From UBA3478 sp049596955 (GTDB lineage: Bacteria; Bacteroidota; Bacteroidia; Flavobacteriales; Flavobacteriaceae): a stretch of 64,000 nucleotides of DNA. Positions 8,118 to 16,236 of the stretch are shown here, piece by piece. The stretch lies in NCBI GenBank assembly GCA_049596955.1, contig JBMYMD010000008.1:1-64000 (forward strand), written 5' to 3'. The translations under genes were made by a program, and so were the position numbers. The notes under the pieces were generated by a model. That model worked only from the letters and a program-made list of their open reading frames with translations. It did no database searches and was not told where the DNA came from. Every line of letters starts with the position of its first letter. Position 1 is the first letter of the stretch.

Positions 8118-10328
8118 ATGCAAAGAAATCAAACCCTTTTCTTAAAAGATTTGCCCAAAAACATGTTTTCTGGATTTGTGGTTTCACTTATTGCGTTACC
8201 ACTTGGGCTTGGTCTAGCGCTTGCCAGTGGAGCGCCTCCTATTGCAGGTGTTTTAACTGCCGTTGTTGGGGGTATTGTTGTCTCGATTTTAGGAGGCTCT
8301 CATGTAACCATTTCAGGCCCAGGAAACGGATTAGTCATTGTAGTTTTAGGGGCCATAACAACACTCGGCAATGGAGATAACTATCAGGGCTATTTATACA
8401 CACTAGCCGCCATTTTAATTTCAGGAGTCATTGTAATGGCTTTAGGATTTCTTAAGATGGGGCGTTTATCTGATTTCTTTCCTTCCTCTGCTATTCAAGG
8501 TATGTTGGCGGCTATTGGACTGGGTATTCTGGCCAAACAATTTCATGTCATGCTTGGGCTCGAAAGAGGCAAAGCGAGTATTGCTGAACTGCTTCTCTCT
8601 ATTCCAGAAATGATTTACGAGTTTGGAGCAAGGCTTTTCTCTATGGGCTTTAGCGCTTCTTTTGCTGGAATAATTGGAGTCATTAGTTTTTGCATCATGC
8701 TTTTTTATCCCAAAATTAGAAACCGTTATGTGCAACTTATTCCAGCGCCCATGTGGATATTACTAATCAGCATTGGAAGCACCTATTACTACCAAATTAC
8801 AGGACAAGATTATCCCATTAAAGAAGCCTTGATGATCAATGTGCCTGAATCGATATTCGCACAGCTTCCTTTTCCTGATTTTTCATTAATTACAGACGGT
8901 GCTTTCTGGTCCTTTGTAATTAGCCTTACACTTATTGCAAGTATCGAATCGCTGCTCAGCATTAAAGCAGTAGACAAATTAGACCCTCAATCTAGAAGGT
9001 CTAATGTCAACAAAGACCTAAAAGCTCTTGGTCTTGGCACCATACTAAGCGCGCTTATCGGAGGGCTTAATGTGGTTACGGTCATCGCGCGCAGCTCAGT
9101 CAATGTCAACAACAACGCGAGTAATCGTTCGGCCAACTTTTTTCACGCCTTTTTTCTTTTACTCTTTATACTTCTGTTTCAACAACAACTCGAACGCGTA
9201 TCGCTAACTGCGCTCGCAGCCATATTAGTGTACACCGGCTACAAACTGGCCACGCCCTCTAAATTTTTTAAAATCGCTGAAATAGGCAAAGAACAGCTGT
9301 TAATTTTTGTGGTAACCGTTTTAGTAACCGTCGTAAGCAATCTCATTAATGGAATAGTAATGGGGATTCTCACCACCATTGTCATTCATCTCTTCTTAAA
9401 TAAAAGCATCGGAGTCTTTCTGAGAAATGTGCTCAAACCAAATGTTTTAGGCTTTAAAGAAGAAGGCCAATACGTCGTTAGTGTAAAGCACTTTTGTTCA
9501 TTTCTAAACTTTTATCAGCTCAAAAACAAAATTGATCGTATTCCAGAAAACAGCAATGTGATTATCGACCTAAGCATGTGTCAGTTTGTTGACAATACTG
9601 CCATGGAAGGGATAGAGGGCTACATAGAGGTCTTTTCAAAAAAAGGAGGAGAAATAGAGGTTGTTGGCCTCGACAAACACGGAACCAAGTCAGAACACCC
9701 ACTAGCAGTCAGAAAACTCATTCCGTTCTCTTCAATTGGACCTATTGAAAATTATTTGACGCGAAGACAAACACAACTACAAGCTACTGCTGCCGAACAC
9801 AATTGGGACTACCGTCCAAACAAAAACAACGACCTAAAAGAACTGAATAGCTTTATTTACTTTAAGACAAAAAACCTTAACTACAAATACAATCAGCTCT
9901 TTCATAAAGACAACGACATAAGCATATTCGACATAGAATACAGCGAAGGGGAGTTTATAGCCAAAGAGACTATAAAGGCCACAATGTTCCACGTGAAACT
10001 ACCTTTTTCAGCCCCTGTCTTCACCATAGATAAAGAAGGGCTTCTTGAAAAACTATACCACATTGCCGGCTTTAAAGACATTCAAATCGCAAACCACCCG
10101 ACCTTTAACAAAAGATTTTATTTGAGCGGGAAAAACGAAAAATCAACCAAAACGTTTTTATCTGACGAACTTGTGCTTTTTTTAGAAAGCCAACCTTATT
10201 ATCATATCGAGTGTAACGGCGAAGCCCTTTTGATTTTCAAAAAAGAACGCCTTTTAGGTGTTTCAGAAATTAAGGCCATGTCCTATTTTGGCGAACAACT
10301 CTTAAACCTTATTGGAGACAAAAAATGA
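8118..10328 (+). CDS. SulP-family anion transporter with STAS domain and long C-terminal extension
   Basis: 736 residues. The N-terminal 430 or so are strongly hydrophobic and carry SulP hallmarks: FSGFVVSLIALPLGLGLALA, HVTISGPGNGLVIVVLG and SLTLIASIESLLSIKAVDK. A STAS domain follows at about 450-535 (VIIDLSMCQFVDNTAMEGIE). SulP proteins carry sulfate, bicarbonate or other anions; the substrate cannot be read from sequence. Residues from about 545 to 736 form an extra hydrophilic part that I do not recognise (see findings). ATG at 8118 is chosen over an in-frame TTG at 8091, which lies inside the stress-protein gene. The stop overlaps the next start as ATGA. A parS-like site lies in the 3' part. 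Confidence 0.9.
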   Translation: MQRNQTLFLKDLPKNMFSGFVVSLIALPLGLGLALASGAPPIAGVLTAVVGGIVVSILGGSHVTISGPGNGLVIVVLGAITTLGNGDNYQGYLYTLAAILISGVIVMALGFLKMGRLSDFFPSSAIQGMLAAIGLGILAKQFHVMLGLERGKASIAELLLSIPEMIYEFGARLFSMGFSASFAGIIGVISFCIMLFYPKIRNRYVQLIPAPMWILLISIGSTYYYQITGQDYPIKEALMINVPESIFAQLPFPDFSLITDGAFWSFVISLTLIASIESLLSIKAVDKLDPQSRRSNVNKDLKALGLGTILSALIGGLNVVTVIARSSVNVNNNASNRSANFFHAFFLLLFILLFQQQLERVSLTALAAILVYTGYKLATPSKFFKIAEIGKEQLLIFVVTVLVTVVSNLINGIVMGILTTIVIHLFLNKSIGVFLRNVLKPNVLGFKEEGQYVVSVKHFCSFLNFYQLKNKIDRIPENSNVIIDLSMCQFVDNTAMEGIEGYIEVFSKKGGEIEVVGLDKHGTKSEHPLAVRKLIPFSSIGPIENYLTRRQTQLQATAAEHNWDYRPNKNNDLKELNSFIYFKTKNLNYKYNQLFHKDNDISIFDIEYSEGEFIAKETIKATMFHVKLPFSAPVFTIDKEGLLEKLYHIAGFKDIQIANHPTFNKRFYLSGKNEKSTKTFLSDELVLFLESQPYYHIECNGEALLIFKKERLLGVSEIKAMSYFGEQLLNLIGDKK
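9985..10000 (+). other. parS-like ParB-binding site (15/16)
   Basis: TGTTCCACGTGAAACT differs from the canonical parS TGTTCCACGTGAAACA only in the last base. It lies in the SulP coding region (codons for MFHVKL), about 5.9 kb left of the candidate origin. Two further sites lie to the right of the origin. Confidence 0.7.
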
Positions 10329-11167
10329 AGCTACATGTCATAGAAGCAGGCTTCTTCAAGCTCGATGGCGGAGCCATGTTCGGCATCGTACCCAAGAATC
10401 TTTGGCAAAAGTCAAATCCTGCAGACAGCAACAACCAAATCGAACTTTCCACAAGGTGTTTGCTTGTTGAAAGCGAAAACAGACTTGTTTTGATCGACAC
10501 TGGGCTTGGCACAAAACAATCCGAAAAGTTTTTTTCCTATTACAATCGCTGGGGAGACCATTCCTTGGAGCGTTCTTTAAAAGAAAAAGGGTTTCACAAA
10601 GACGACATTACCGATGTGTTTCTTACACACCTTCACTTTGATCATTGTGGAGGGGCTGTTGAGCGCAATCCTAAAACCCCCCATCGTTTTCAGCCCACAT
10701 TCAAAAACGCGATTTATCACACACATAGCCAACACTGGGAATGGGCACATAACCCTAATGCACGAGAGAAAGCCTCTTTCTTAAAAGAAAACTTTGAGCC
10801 CATTGCTGAAAATGGTCAACTAAACTTTATTGACAAATCTAACAGCGACATCTTACCCTTCGATTATTTGGTATTTGATGGACACACTGAAAAACAATTA
10901 ATTCCTAAAATACATTACAAAGAAAAAACGATAATATACACGGCTGACTTAATACCCACTTTAGCTCATATACCACTCCCATATATTGCGGGATACGATG
11001 TTAGACCCTTACAAACTCTTAAAGAAAAAGCCGTCTTTTTAACTGAAGCTGAAGAAAAAGGTTTTTATTTGTTTTTCGAACACGACGCTCACAATCAAAT
11101 GTGTTCCTTGAAAAAGACAGAAAAAGGCATTAGACACGACGCCGCTTTTTCGCTAAATACAATTTAA
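10325..11167 (+). CDS. Metallo-beta-lactamase-fold hydrolase
   Basis: 280 residues with a complete MBL metal site: THLHFDHCGG (HxHxDH, about residues 100-106), a later His in HTHSQHW, Asp in TADLIPT and a terminal His in FFEHDAHN. The N-terminal part, LLVESENRLVLIDTGLG, is standard for the fold. The layout resembles small-molecule hydrolases such as lactonases, but the substrate is not predictable. The start ATG overlaps the SulP stop (ATGA), so translation is probably coupled. It is cytoplasmic, with no signal peptide. Confidence 0.88.
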   Translation: MKLHVIEAGFFKLDGGAMFGIVPKNLWQKSNPADSNNQIELSTRCLLVESENRLVLIDTGLGTKQSEKFFSYYNRWGDHSLERSLKEKGFHKDDITDVFLTHLHFDHCGGAVERNPKTPHRFQPTFKNAIYHTHSQHWEWAHNPNAREKASFLKENFEPIAENGQLNFIDKSNSDILPFDYLVFDGHTEKQLIPKIHYKEKTIIYTADLIPTLAHIPLPYIAGYDVRPLQTLKEKAVFLTEAEEKGFYLFFEHDAHNQMCSLKKTEKGIRHDAAFSLNTI

Positions 11168-11172
11168 ACAAC

Positions 11173-12786
11173 ATGCAACATTATTTTAAATACGTTTCCC
11201 TGTCTATTCTTATCTCCCTAACTCTTGCGTCATGCGGGACCTCGAAACTAAAGAAGCAATCATTAGATTTTACACTATCATCCTTCGCTAAAAAAAGCCT
11301 TGAGCTAACAGAAGAAGAAGAAAAAGTCTGGCATTTATATGATCTTGAACAAGACAGCATCCCAGGAATAAGCCTCTTTAAGGCAGAGCAAATTTTGCCT
11401 TCTAGACAACCAAAGCCTGTTGTCGTTGCTGTATTAGACTCTGGTATTGATCTAGAGCATCCTGAACTCGAAAACCAACTATGGACGAACAACGATGAAA
11501 TAGCAAACAACAACATTGACGACGATAAAAACGGATACATTGACGACACTAAAGGGTACAACTTTTTAGGAAATTCCTACGATGAACAACTTGAATATCC
11601 TAGAATGATTGCTAAAAATATTGGAGAAGAAACAGTTTTAGCTAAAGCCAAAAAGCAACACGAAACAGAGCTTTCCAAGGCAAAAGAAAACCTTTTTCAA
11701 TACAAAAGAATCAAAACACTTGTCTCTCAAGCACATCAGAGTGTTTCACAAGAACTGTCTAAAGAAGATTACACTAAAGAAGAGTTAGAGGCACATACCC
11801 CCTCTAGCGCAATGAACGCGCAAAACAAAGCCATTTTGCTGCAAATGTTTGAGTATTCAGACAACATTCCTGCGGTAATAGACGACGTAAGTGAAGGAAT
11901 TAAATTTTATGATGAAAGAGCAAACATTTCTTTGAACCTTTCACATGACGGTCGAAGCGTTGTCGGCGACGACCCATACGACATAACGGATCGTGGTTAT
12001 GGAGATGCTAATCCCATGCCTAAAGATGAAGATGAATCACACGGCACACATGTCAGCGGATTAATTTTGGCAGCAAACAACAACGGAACCGGGTTTAGAG
12101 GTGTTGCTCCTTATGCAAAGCTTATGGCGGTTAGAGTAGTTCCTAACGGAGACGAATACGACAAAGACGTCGCTCTAGGCATTCGATACGCTGTAGATAA
12201 TGGAGCCTCTATCATAAATTGCAGTTTCGGCAAAACCTTTTCTCCAAATTCAGAATGGGTGAGAGAAGCCATCGCGTATGCGGCCGAAAAAAATGTGCTC
12301 ATCGTTCATGCAGCAGGAAACGATTCCAGAAACCTTGACTTGGAAAAATACACCAACTATCCTAGTGATCAGCTCTCTTTAGAAGAAGAAGTTTCTGACA
12401 ATTTTATAAGCATTGGCGCCATCAGCCGCTCTGCCGACAAAAACTTGGTGGCTTCGTTTTCAAATTATGGAAAAGTTCACGTTGATGTGTTTGCTCCAGG
12501 AGATGACGTATACTCTTCGATGCCAGGAAACAGCTATGAGTTACAAGGAGGAACTTCAATGGCCGCTCCTATCACCTCAGGACTTGCCGCAATGCTTAAG
12601 GCGTACTATCCTGAGCTTACAGCAAAACAACTAAAACGCATATTAATGCAGTCAGTGACACCTCTTGACTTAGAGGTAAATATACCCGGGGAAGAAGAAC
12701 AAACAACTTTTAGCAACTTATCTAAAACTGGCGGTATTATCAACGCTTATAACGCCTTACGTCTAACACAATCTTTACTCAAATAA
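11173..12786 (+). CDS. Subtilisin-like serine protease lipoprotein (S8)
   Basis: 537 residues. A lipoprotein signal ends in LTLASC, so the protein is probably anchored in the envelope. The catalytic triad is visible: Asp in VVAVLDSGIDLEHPEL (about residue 89), His in ESHGTHVSGL (about 290) and Ser in QGGTSMAAP (about 462). About 200 residues separate Asp and His, far more than in subtilisin; the insert includes a Lys/Glu-rich helical stretch (about 150-210). Five bases separate it from the gene before and two from the M1 peptidase gene after, so it probably belongs to one operon. No T9SS sorting domain is present. Confidence 0.92.
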   Translation: MQHYFKYVSLSILISLTLASCGTSKLKKQSLDFTLSSFAKKSLELTEEEEKVWHLYDLEQDSIPGISLFKAEQILPSRQPKPVVVAVLDSGIDLEHPELENQLWTNNDEIANNNIDDDKNGYIDDTKGYNFLGNSYDEQLEYPRMIAKNIGEETVLAKAKKQHETELSKAKENLFQYKRIKTLVSQAHQSVSQELSKEDYTKEELEAHTPSSAMNAQNKAILLQMFEYSDNIPAVIDDVSEGIKFYDERANISLNLSHDGRSVVGDDPYDITDRGYGDANPMPKDEDESHGTHVSGLILAANNNGTGFRGVAPYAKLMAVRVVPNGDEYDKDVALGIRYAVDNGASIINCSFGKTFSPNSEWVREAIAYAAEKNVLIVHAAGNDSRNLDLEKYTNYPSDQLSLEEEVSDNFISIGAISRSADKNLVASFSNYGKVHVDVFAPGDDVYSSMPGNSYELQGGTSMAAPITSGLAAMLKAYYPELTAKQLKRILMQSVTPLDLEVNIPGEEEQTTFSNLSKTGGIINAYNALRLTQSLLK

Positions 12787-12788
12787 TT

Positions 12789-14648
12789 ATGAGAACGAGT
12801 CTATTCCTATTTAGCCTTTTTATTGCCAACATTTGTCTTGCTCAAAAACCAAAAGGATATTGGCAACAAGAAATTAAATATCAAATCGAGGTGGACATGA
12901 ATGTAGAAAACTACAATTATATTGGCCACCAAAACATAACTTACACCAACAACTCTCTAGACACTTTAAAAACAGTATACCTACACCTCTACTACAACGC
13001 CTTTCAACCAGGAAGCGACATGGACACAAGACTTCAAAGCATTGCAGACCCTGATCGCCGCATGATTACCCAAGAGGGAAAGAGTCGAATAGCCAGCTTA
13101 ACACCAGAAGAAATTGGCTTTTTACATGTTTATGACATGACCCAAAACGGAAAAAAAGTGACCCTAAATGAAGAGGAAACAATTCTAGAAGTAACTCTAG
13201 ACGAGCCTATTTTACCAAATGCTACAACCTCTCTAGATTTTCGCTTTGAGGGTCAAGTACCATTGCAAATAAGGCGCTCAGGCAGAAACAGCTCCGAAGA
13301 CATCGCTCTTTCAATGAGTCAGTGGTATCCTAAAATGGTTGAATTTGATTATGAAGGATGGCATACTACGCCATATATCGCACGTGAATTTCATGGAGTG
13401 TGGGGAGATTTCGATGTTAAAATTTCCATTGATAAAGATTATACTGTCGGGGGTACAGGATATTTAAAAAATGCTGAGGATATTGGACATGGTTACACTC
13501 TAGAAGAAGTTAAGCACAGCAAAAGAACAAAAAAGCTTAACTGGCACTTCGTCGCCGACGACGTACACGACTTTATGTGGGCGGCAGACCCTAACTATAT
13601 ACACGACATATTAACAACTGACGCCGGCATAGATTTACATTTTTTCTATAAAGACAAAGAAGAAATAAAGGAAAATTGGAAAAACTTACAATCCAAAACT
13701 GCGGAAGCTATGGAGTTTTTCTCTAAAAACATTGGGCCCTATCCTTACAAGCAATACAGCGTCATTCACGGAGGAGACGGTGGAATGGAATACGCAATGA
13801 GCACCTTAGTCACTGGAGAGCGTAGCTTTGGAAGTTTAGTGGGGGTTATGGTTCACGAACTGGCCCATTCTTGGTTTCAACACATCTTAGCAACCAATGA
13901 ATCGAAACACGCTTGGATGGATGAAGGTTTTACTTCTTTTATCAGCAGTCTCTGTATGAATCAAATCATGGACCAAAACAGAGACAACCCTTTTCAGAGA
14001 AGTTATGATTCCTACATTCGCCTAGCACAATCAGGCAACGAACAACCTTTAACAACACATTCTGACCGTTATAACTTCAATTATGCATATAGCGTTGGGG
14101 CTTACAGTAAAGGTGCGGTCTTTTTGGCACAGCTAGGATATGTGATTGGTCAAGACAACCTCATGAAAACCATTAGGCGCTACTATGAAGATTTTAAATT
14201 TTCTCATCCAACACCCAACGATATTAAAAGAACAGCCGAACGTGTATCTGGTTTTCATTTAGACTGGTATTTAACTGATTTTGCTCAAACCACGAACACT
14301 ATTGACTATGGCGTTCAAAGCGTAGAAGAAATTAATCTCAATTCGAGTCAAATCACTCTTGAACGCAAAGGCTTAATGCCTATGCCCATAGATCTTGTTG
14401 TGGTTTTAAACGACGGCTCTATGCGTTCTTATTACATTCCTTTACAAGAAGCACGAGCAGAAAAAAACAATCCTTACCCCTCTATGAATAGAGTTGTTTT
14501 AGACGATTGGTCTTGGGCGCATCCGTCATATAAACTTACTATACCTGTACGGGCATCCGAAATTCAAACTGTTGTGATAGACCCTTCAATGCTTATGGCC
14601 GATGTTGATCGATCAAACAATGAATACAATGCCACAGACACTCCTTAA
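12789..14648 (+). CDS. M1-family zinc metallopeptidase
   Basis: 619 residues. A signal peptide (residues 1 to about 18, ending ICLA before Q) implies export. An N-terminal beta-rich domain (about 20-250) precedes a thermolysin-like domain with the zinc motif HELAH (356-360) and the third ligand Glu 379 in AWMDEGFTSF, giving the M1 spacing HExxH-18-E. GGMEYAM (about 330) stands in for the usual GAMEN exopeptidase motif, as in many bacterial M1-like proteins. A catalytic Tyr is plausible near NYAYSVGAYSKG. The 3' end overlaps the rnpA start. Its + strand is strongly C-rich (12901-13020: 34 C against 11 G by hand count). Confidence 0.92.
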   Translation: MRTSLFLFSLFIANICLAQKPKGYWQQEIKYQIEVDMNVENYNYIGHQNITYTNNSLDTLKTVYLHLYYNAFQPGSDMDTRLQSIADPDRRMITQEGKSRIASLTPEEIGFLHVYDMTQNGKKVTLNEEETILEVTLDEPILPNATTSLDFRFEGQVPLQIRRSGRNSSEDIALSMSQWYPKMVEFDYEGWHTTPYIAREFHGVWGDFDVKISIDKDYTVGGTGYLKNAEDIGHGYTLEEVKHSKRTKKLNWHFVADDVHDFMWAADPNYIHDILTTDAGIDLHFFYKDKEEIKENWKNLQSKTAEAMEFFSKNIGPYPYKQYSVIHGGDGGMEYAMSTLVTGERSFGSLVGVMVHELAHSWFQHILATNESKHAWMDEGFTSFISSLCMNQIMDQNRDNPFQRSYDSYIRLAQSGNEQPLTTHSDRYNFNYAYSVGAYSKGAVFLAQLGYVIGQDNLMKTIRRYYEDFKFSHPTPNDIKRTAERVSGFHLDWYLTDFAQTTNTIDYGVQSVEEINLNSSQITLERKGLMPMPIDLVVVLNDGSMRSYYIPLQEARAEKNNPYPSMNRVVLDDWSWAHPSYKLTIPVRASEIQTVVIDPSMLMADVDRSNNEYNATDTP

Positions 14649-14994
14649 GGCAAATATATTATCAAGTAAAACAGAAATAGATACACTATTTGCTAAGGGT
14701 AAAAGAAAACAAATTCCACCTTTAGCAGTGGTGTATTATGAAACACAAACAGGAGGTCCTTCTCACAAAGTACTCTTTGTAGCACCTAAAAAAATCTTTC
14801 CTACAGCGGTAGAGCGAAATAATATAAAACGACAACTAAGAGAGATTTATAGAGTCAACCAAGAACTTTTTAAACAGCAAAATAAGACGGTTCATATAGC
14901 TCTTATCGCTTTAAGCGGTTTTTGCATGACCCCTGCCAAAGATTTAGCACAAAAGTATAGGCGTTTATTGAGTGATATACATCAAAACACATAA
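14620..14994 (+). CDS. rnpA: Ribonuclease P protein component
   Basis: The protein subunit that helps the RNase P RNA to process tRNA 5' ends. About 124 residues, with LLKANILSSKTEIDTLFAKGK at the N-terminus and the family RNR motif as VERNNIKRQLREIYR. Start at ATG 14620 or 14629, both inside the 3' end of the M1 peptidase gene; an upstream ATG at 14602 would give a less typical N-terminus. rpmH, its usual neighbour in other phyla, is absent. The 3' end overlaps the convergent GNAT gene by 13 bp. It lies about 0.9 kb from the candidate origin. Confidence 0.9.
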   Translation: MNTMPQTLLKANILSSKTEIDTLFAKGKRKQIPPLAVVYYETQTGGPSHKVLFVAPKKIFPTAVERNNIKRQLREIYRVNQELFKQQNKTVHIALIALSGFCMTPAKDLAQKYRRLLSDIHQNT

Positions 14995-15422
14995 CGCATT
15001 TGTATGTGTTTGATACCGTCCTCCAGATAGATTTCTCCTTCCGAGCTAAAACCTAGTTCAGAATAAAATTTTAGCAGATAAAGCTGAGCCGAAATAATAA
15101 TATCTTGTTTACCATACTCTGACTCACAAGAATCAACACTTTCTTTCATAATTAGTCTACCAAGGTCATTTTTTCTGTGTTCCTTTTTTACAACTACACG
15201 GCCAATGTGGCTTGCCTCTGAAGATTGGTAAATACGTGTATATGCAGCAATAATGTTATCCAAAAGCAATACGACATGTAAAGACTCGTAATCTTTATCA
15301 TCCATGTCTTGATACACACAATCTTGTTCGACAACAAAAACTTCAGTTCTTAATTGTAAAATTTGATAGAGTTCAATATTAGACAGCTCCTGAAATCGAA
15401 CGACTTTGATTTCTATTGGCAT
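14982..15422 (-). CDS. GNAT N-acetyltransferase, ElaA-like
   Basis: 146 residues, with the ElaA-type N-terminus LSNIELYQILQLRTEVFVVEQ, then the acetyl-CoA binding segment GRVVVKKEHRKNDLGRLIMKE, and a C-terminal YSELGFSSEGEIYLEDGIKHI. The substrate is unknown for this family. Its start overlaps the rpiB 3' end by 10 bp, so the two are co-transcribed on the minus strand. Tail-to-tail overlap with rnpA leaves no room for a separate terminator. Confidence 0.88.
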   Translation of the reverse strand: MPIEIKVVRFQELSNIELYQILQLRTEVFVVEQDCVYQDMDDKDYESLHVVLLLDNIIAAYTRIYQSSEASHIGRVVVKKEHRKNDLGRLIMKESVDSCESEYGKQDIIISAQLYLLKFYSELGFSSEGEIYLEDGIKHIQMRYVF

Positions 15423-15844
15423 GCAATTTTATTTACCCTGTTTAAATGTCTTCCTCCTTCGAATTCAGTATTTAAAAATACCTCTACCATTTCGATGGCT
15501 TGATGAATCGATGTAAATCGCGCAGGTATACATAAAATATTAGCATCGTTATGTGTTCTTGCTAAATAGGCGATTTCTTTAGTCCAACACAATGCACCTC
15601 GAATAGCCTCATATTTATTTACGGTCATACTAACACCATTTCCGCTTCCACAAACTACAATACCAAAATCAACCCTATCATCACTGACTGCTCGAGCCAC
15701 AGGATGCACAAAGTCAGGATAATCTACACTCAGACTATCGTCAGTTCCAAAATTTACGACTTCTATGCCCTTTTCTATTAAATGAGCAGTAATTTCCTGC
15801 TTATACAATGTGCCAGCGTGGTCATTTCCAATAGCTAATTTCAT
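15413..15844 (-). CDS. rpiB: Ribose-5-phosphate isomerase B
   Basis: Interconverts ribose 5-phosphate and ribulose 5-phosphate in the pentose phosphate pathway. The 143 residues match the family length and motifs: MKLAIGNDHAG at the start, VVCGSGNGVSMTVNKY with the catalytic Cys, RTHNDANILCIPAR, and FEGGRHLNRVNKI at the end. It is the first gene leftward from the AT-rich gap at 15845-16236. Its coding strand is G-rich, which fits leading-strand orientation if that gap is the origin. Confidence 0.95.
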   Translation of the reverse strand: MKLAIGNDHAGTLYKQEITAHLIEKGIEVVNFGTDDSLSVDYPDFVHPVARAVSDDRVDFGIVVCGSGNGVSMTVNKYEAIRGALCWTKEIAYLARTHNDANILCIPARFTSIHQAIEMVEVFLNTEFEGGRHLNRVNKIACQ

Positions 15845-16236
15845 ATGTTTAAATAGATGTTGATTAAACGTTAATTATTCACAAGAACTTTCAATAAGAT
15901 TAATTGTTAAAGTGAAATTTTATTTCATATTCACTTTTTTTTCGATTTAAAAATTATTTAGATCAATACTTATACATTAAGAATCGACGACAACAATATG
16001 CTTATTAACACTAACTTTGAATTTACTTATCAAAAAATTAGTGTTTATTTCTTAAAACAATCATGTTCACAAATAATTTAAAACCTTGATTAATAAGTTT
16101 CTATAAAATTACATGCTGTTTATAAATTTATATAAGTGATATAATCAAGTAAACAGTTATAATCTTATTGCACAAATTAACAAACTATAATAATCATAAT
16201 ATAGATTCATTAAAAAATTTAATAGTTATTTATTAA
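15845..16236. other. Candidate chromosomal replication origin (AT-rich, skew switch)
   Basis: A 392 bp gene-free stretch between divergent rpiB and rnr. By hand count it is about 18% G+C, far below the surrounding genes. GC skew changes sign across it: on the + strand C exceeds G to the left (15601-15720: 35 C, 15 G) and G exceeds C to the right (16321-16440: 29 G, 15 C). It contains one perfect DnaA box (TTATTCACA at 15875) and two with a single mismatch (TTATTAACA at 16002; TTATAAACA, minus strand, at 16117-16125). parS-like sites lie on both sides. The promoters of rpiB and rnr must also lie here, though I see no clear TAnnTTTG. Confidence 0.75.
15875..15883 (+). promoter_or_regulatory. 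DnaA box TTATTCACA
   Basis: Exact match to the general DnaA-box consensus TTATNCACA, at the left edge of the AT-rich candidate origin. Alone this would be weak evidence; with the skew switch and parS sites it is meaningful. Confidence 0.55.

Noticed and set aside
13381..13386. CACGTG cores at 13381, 26232 and 56605 as further parS sites
   Set aside because: Only the central six bases match; the flanking bases do not form the parS arms.
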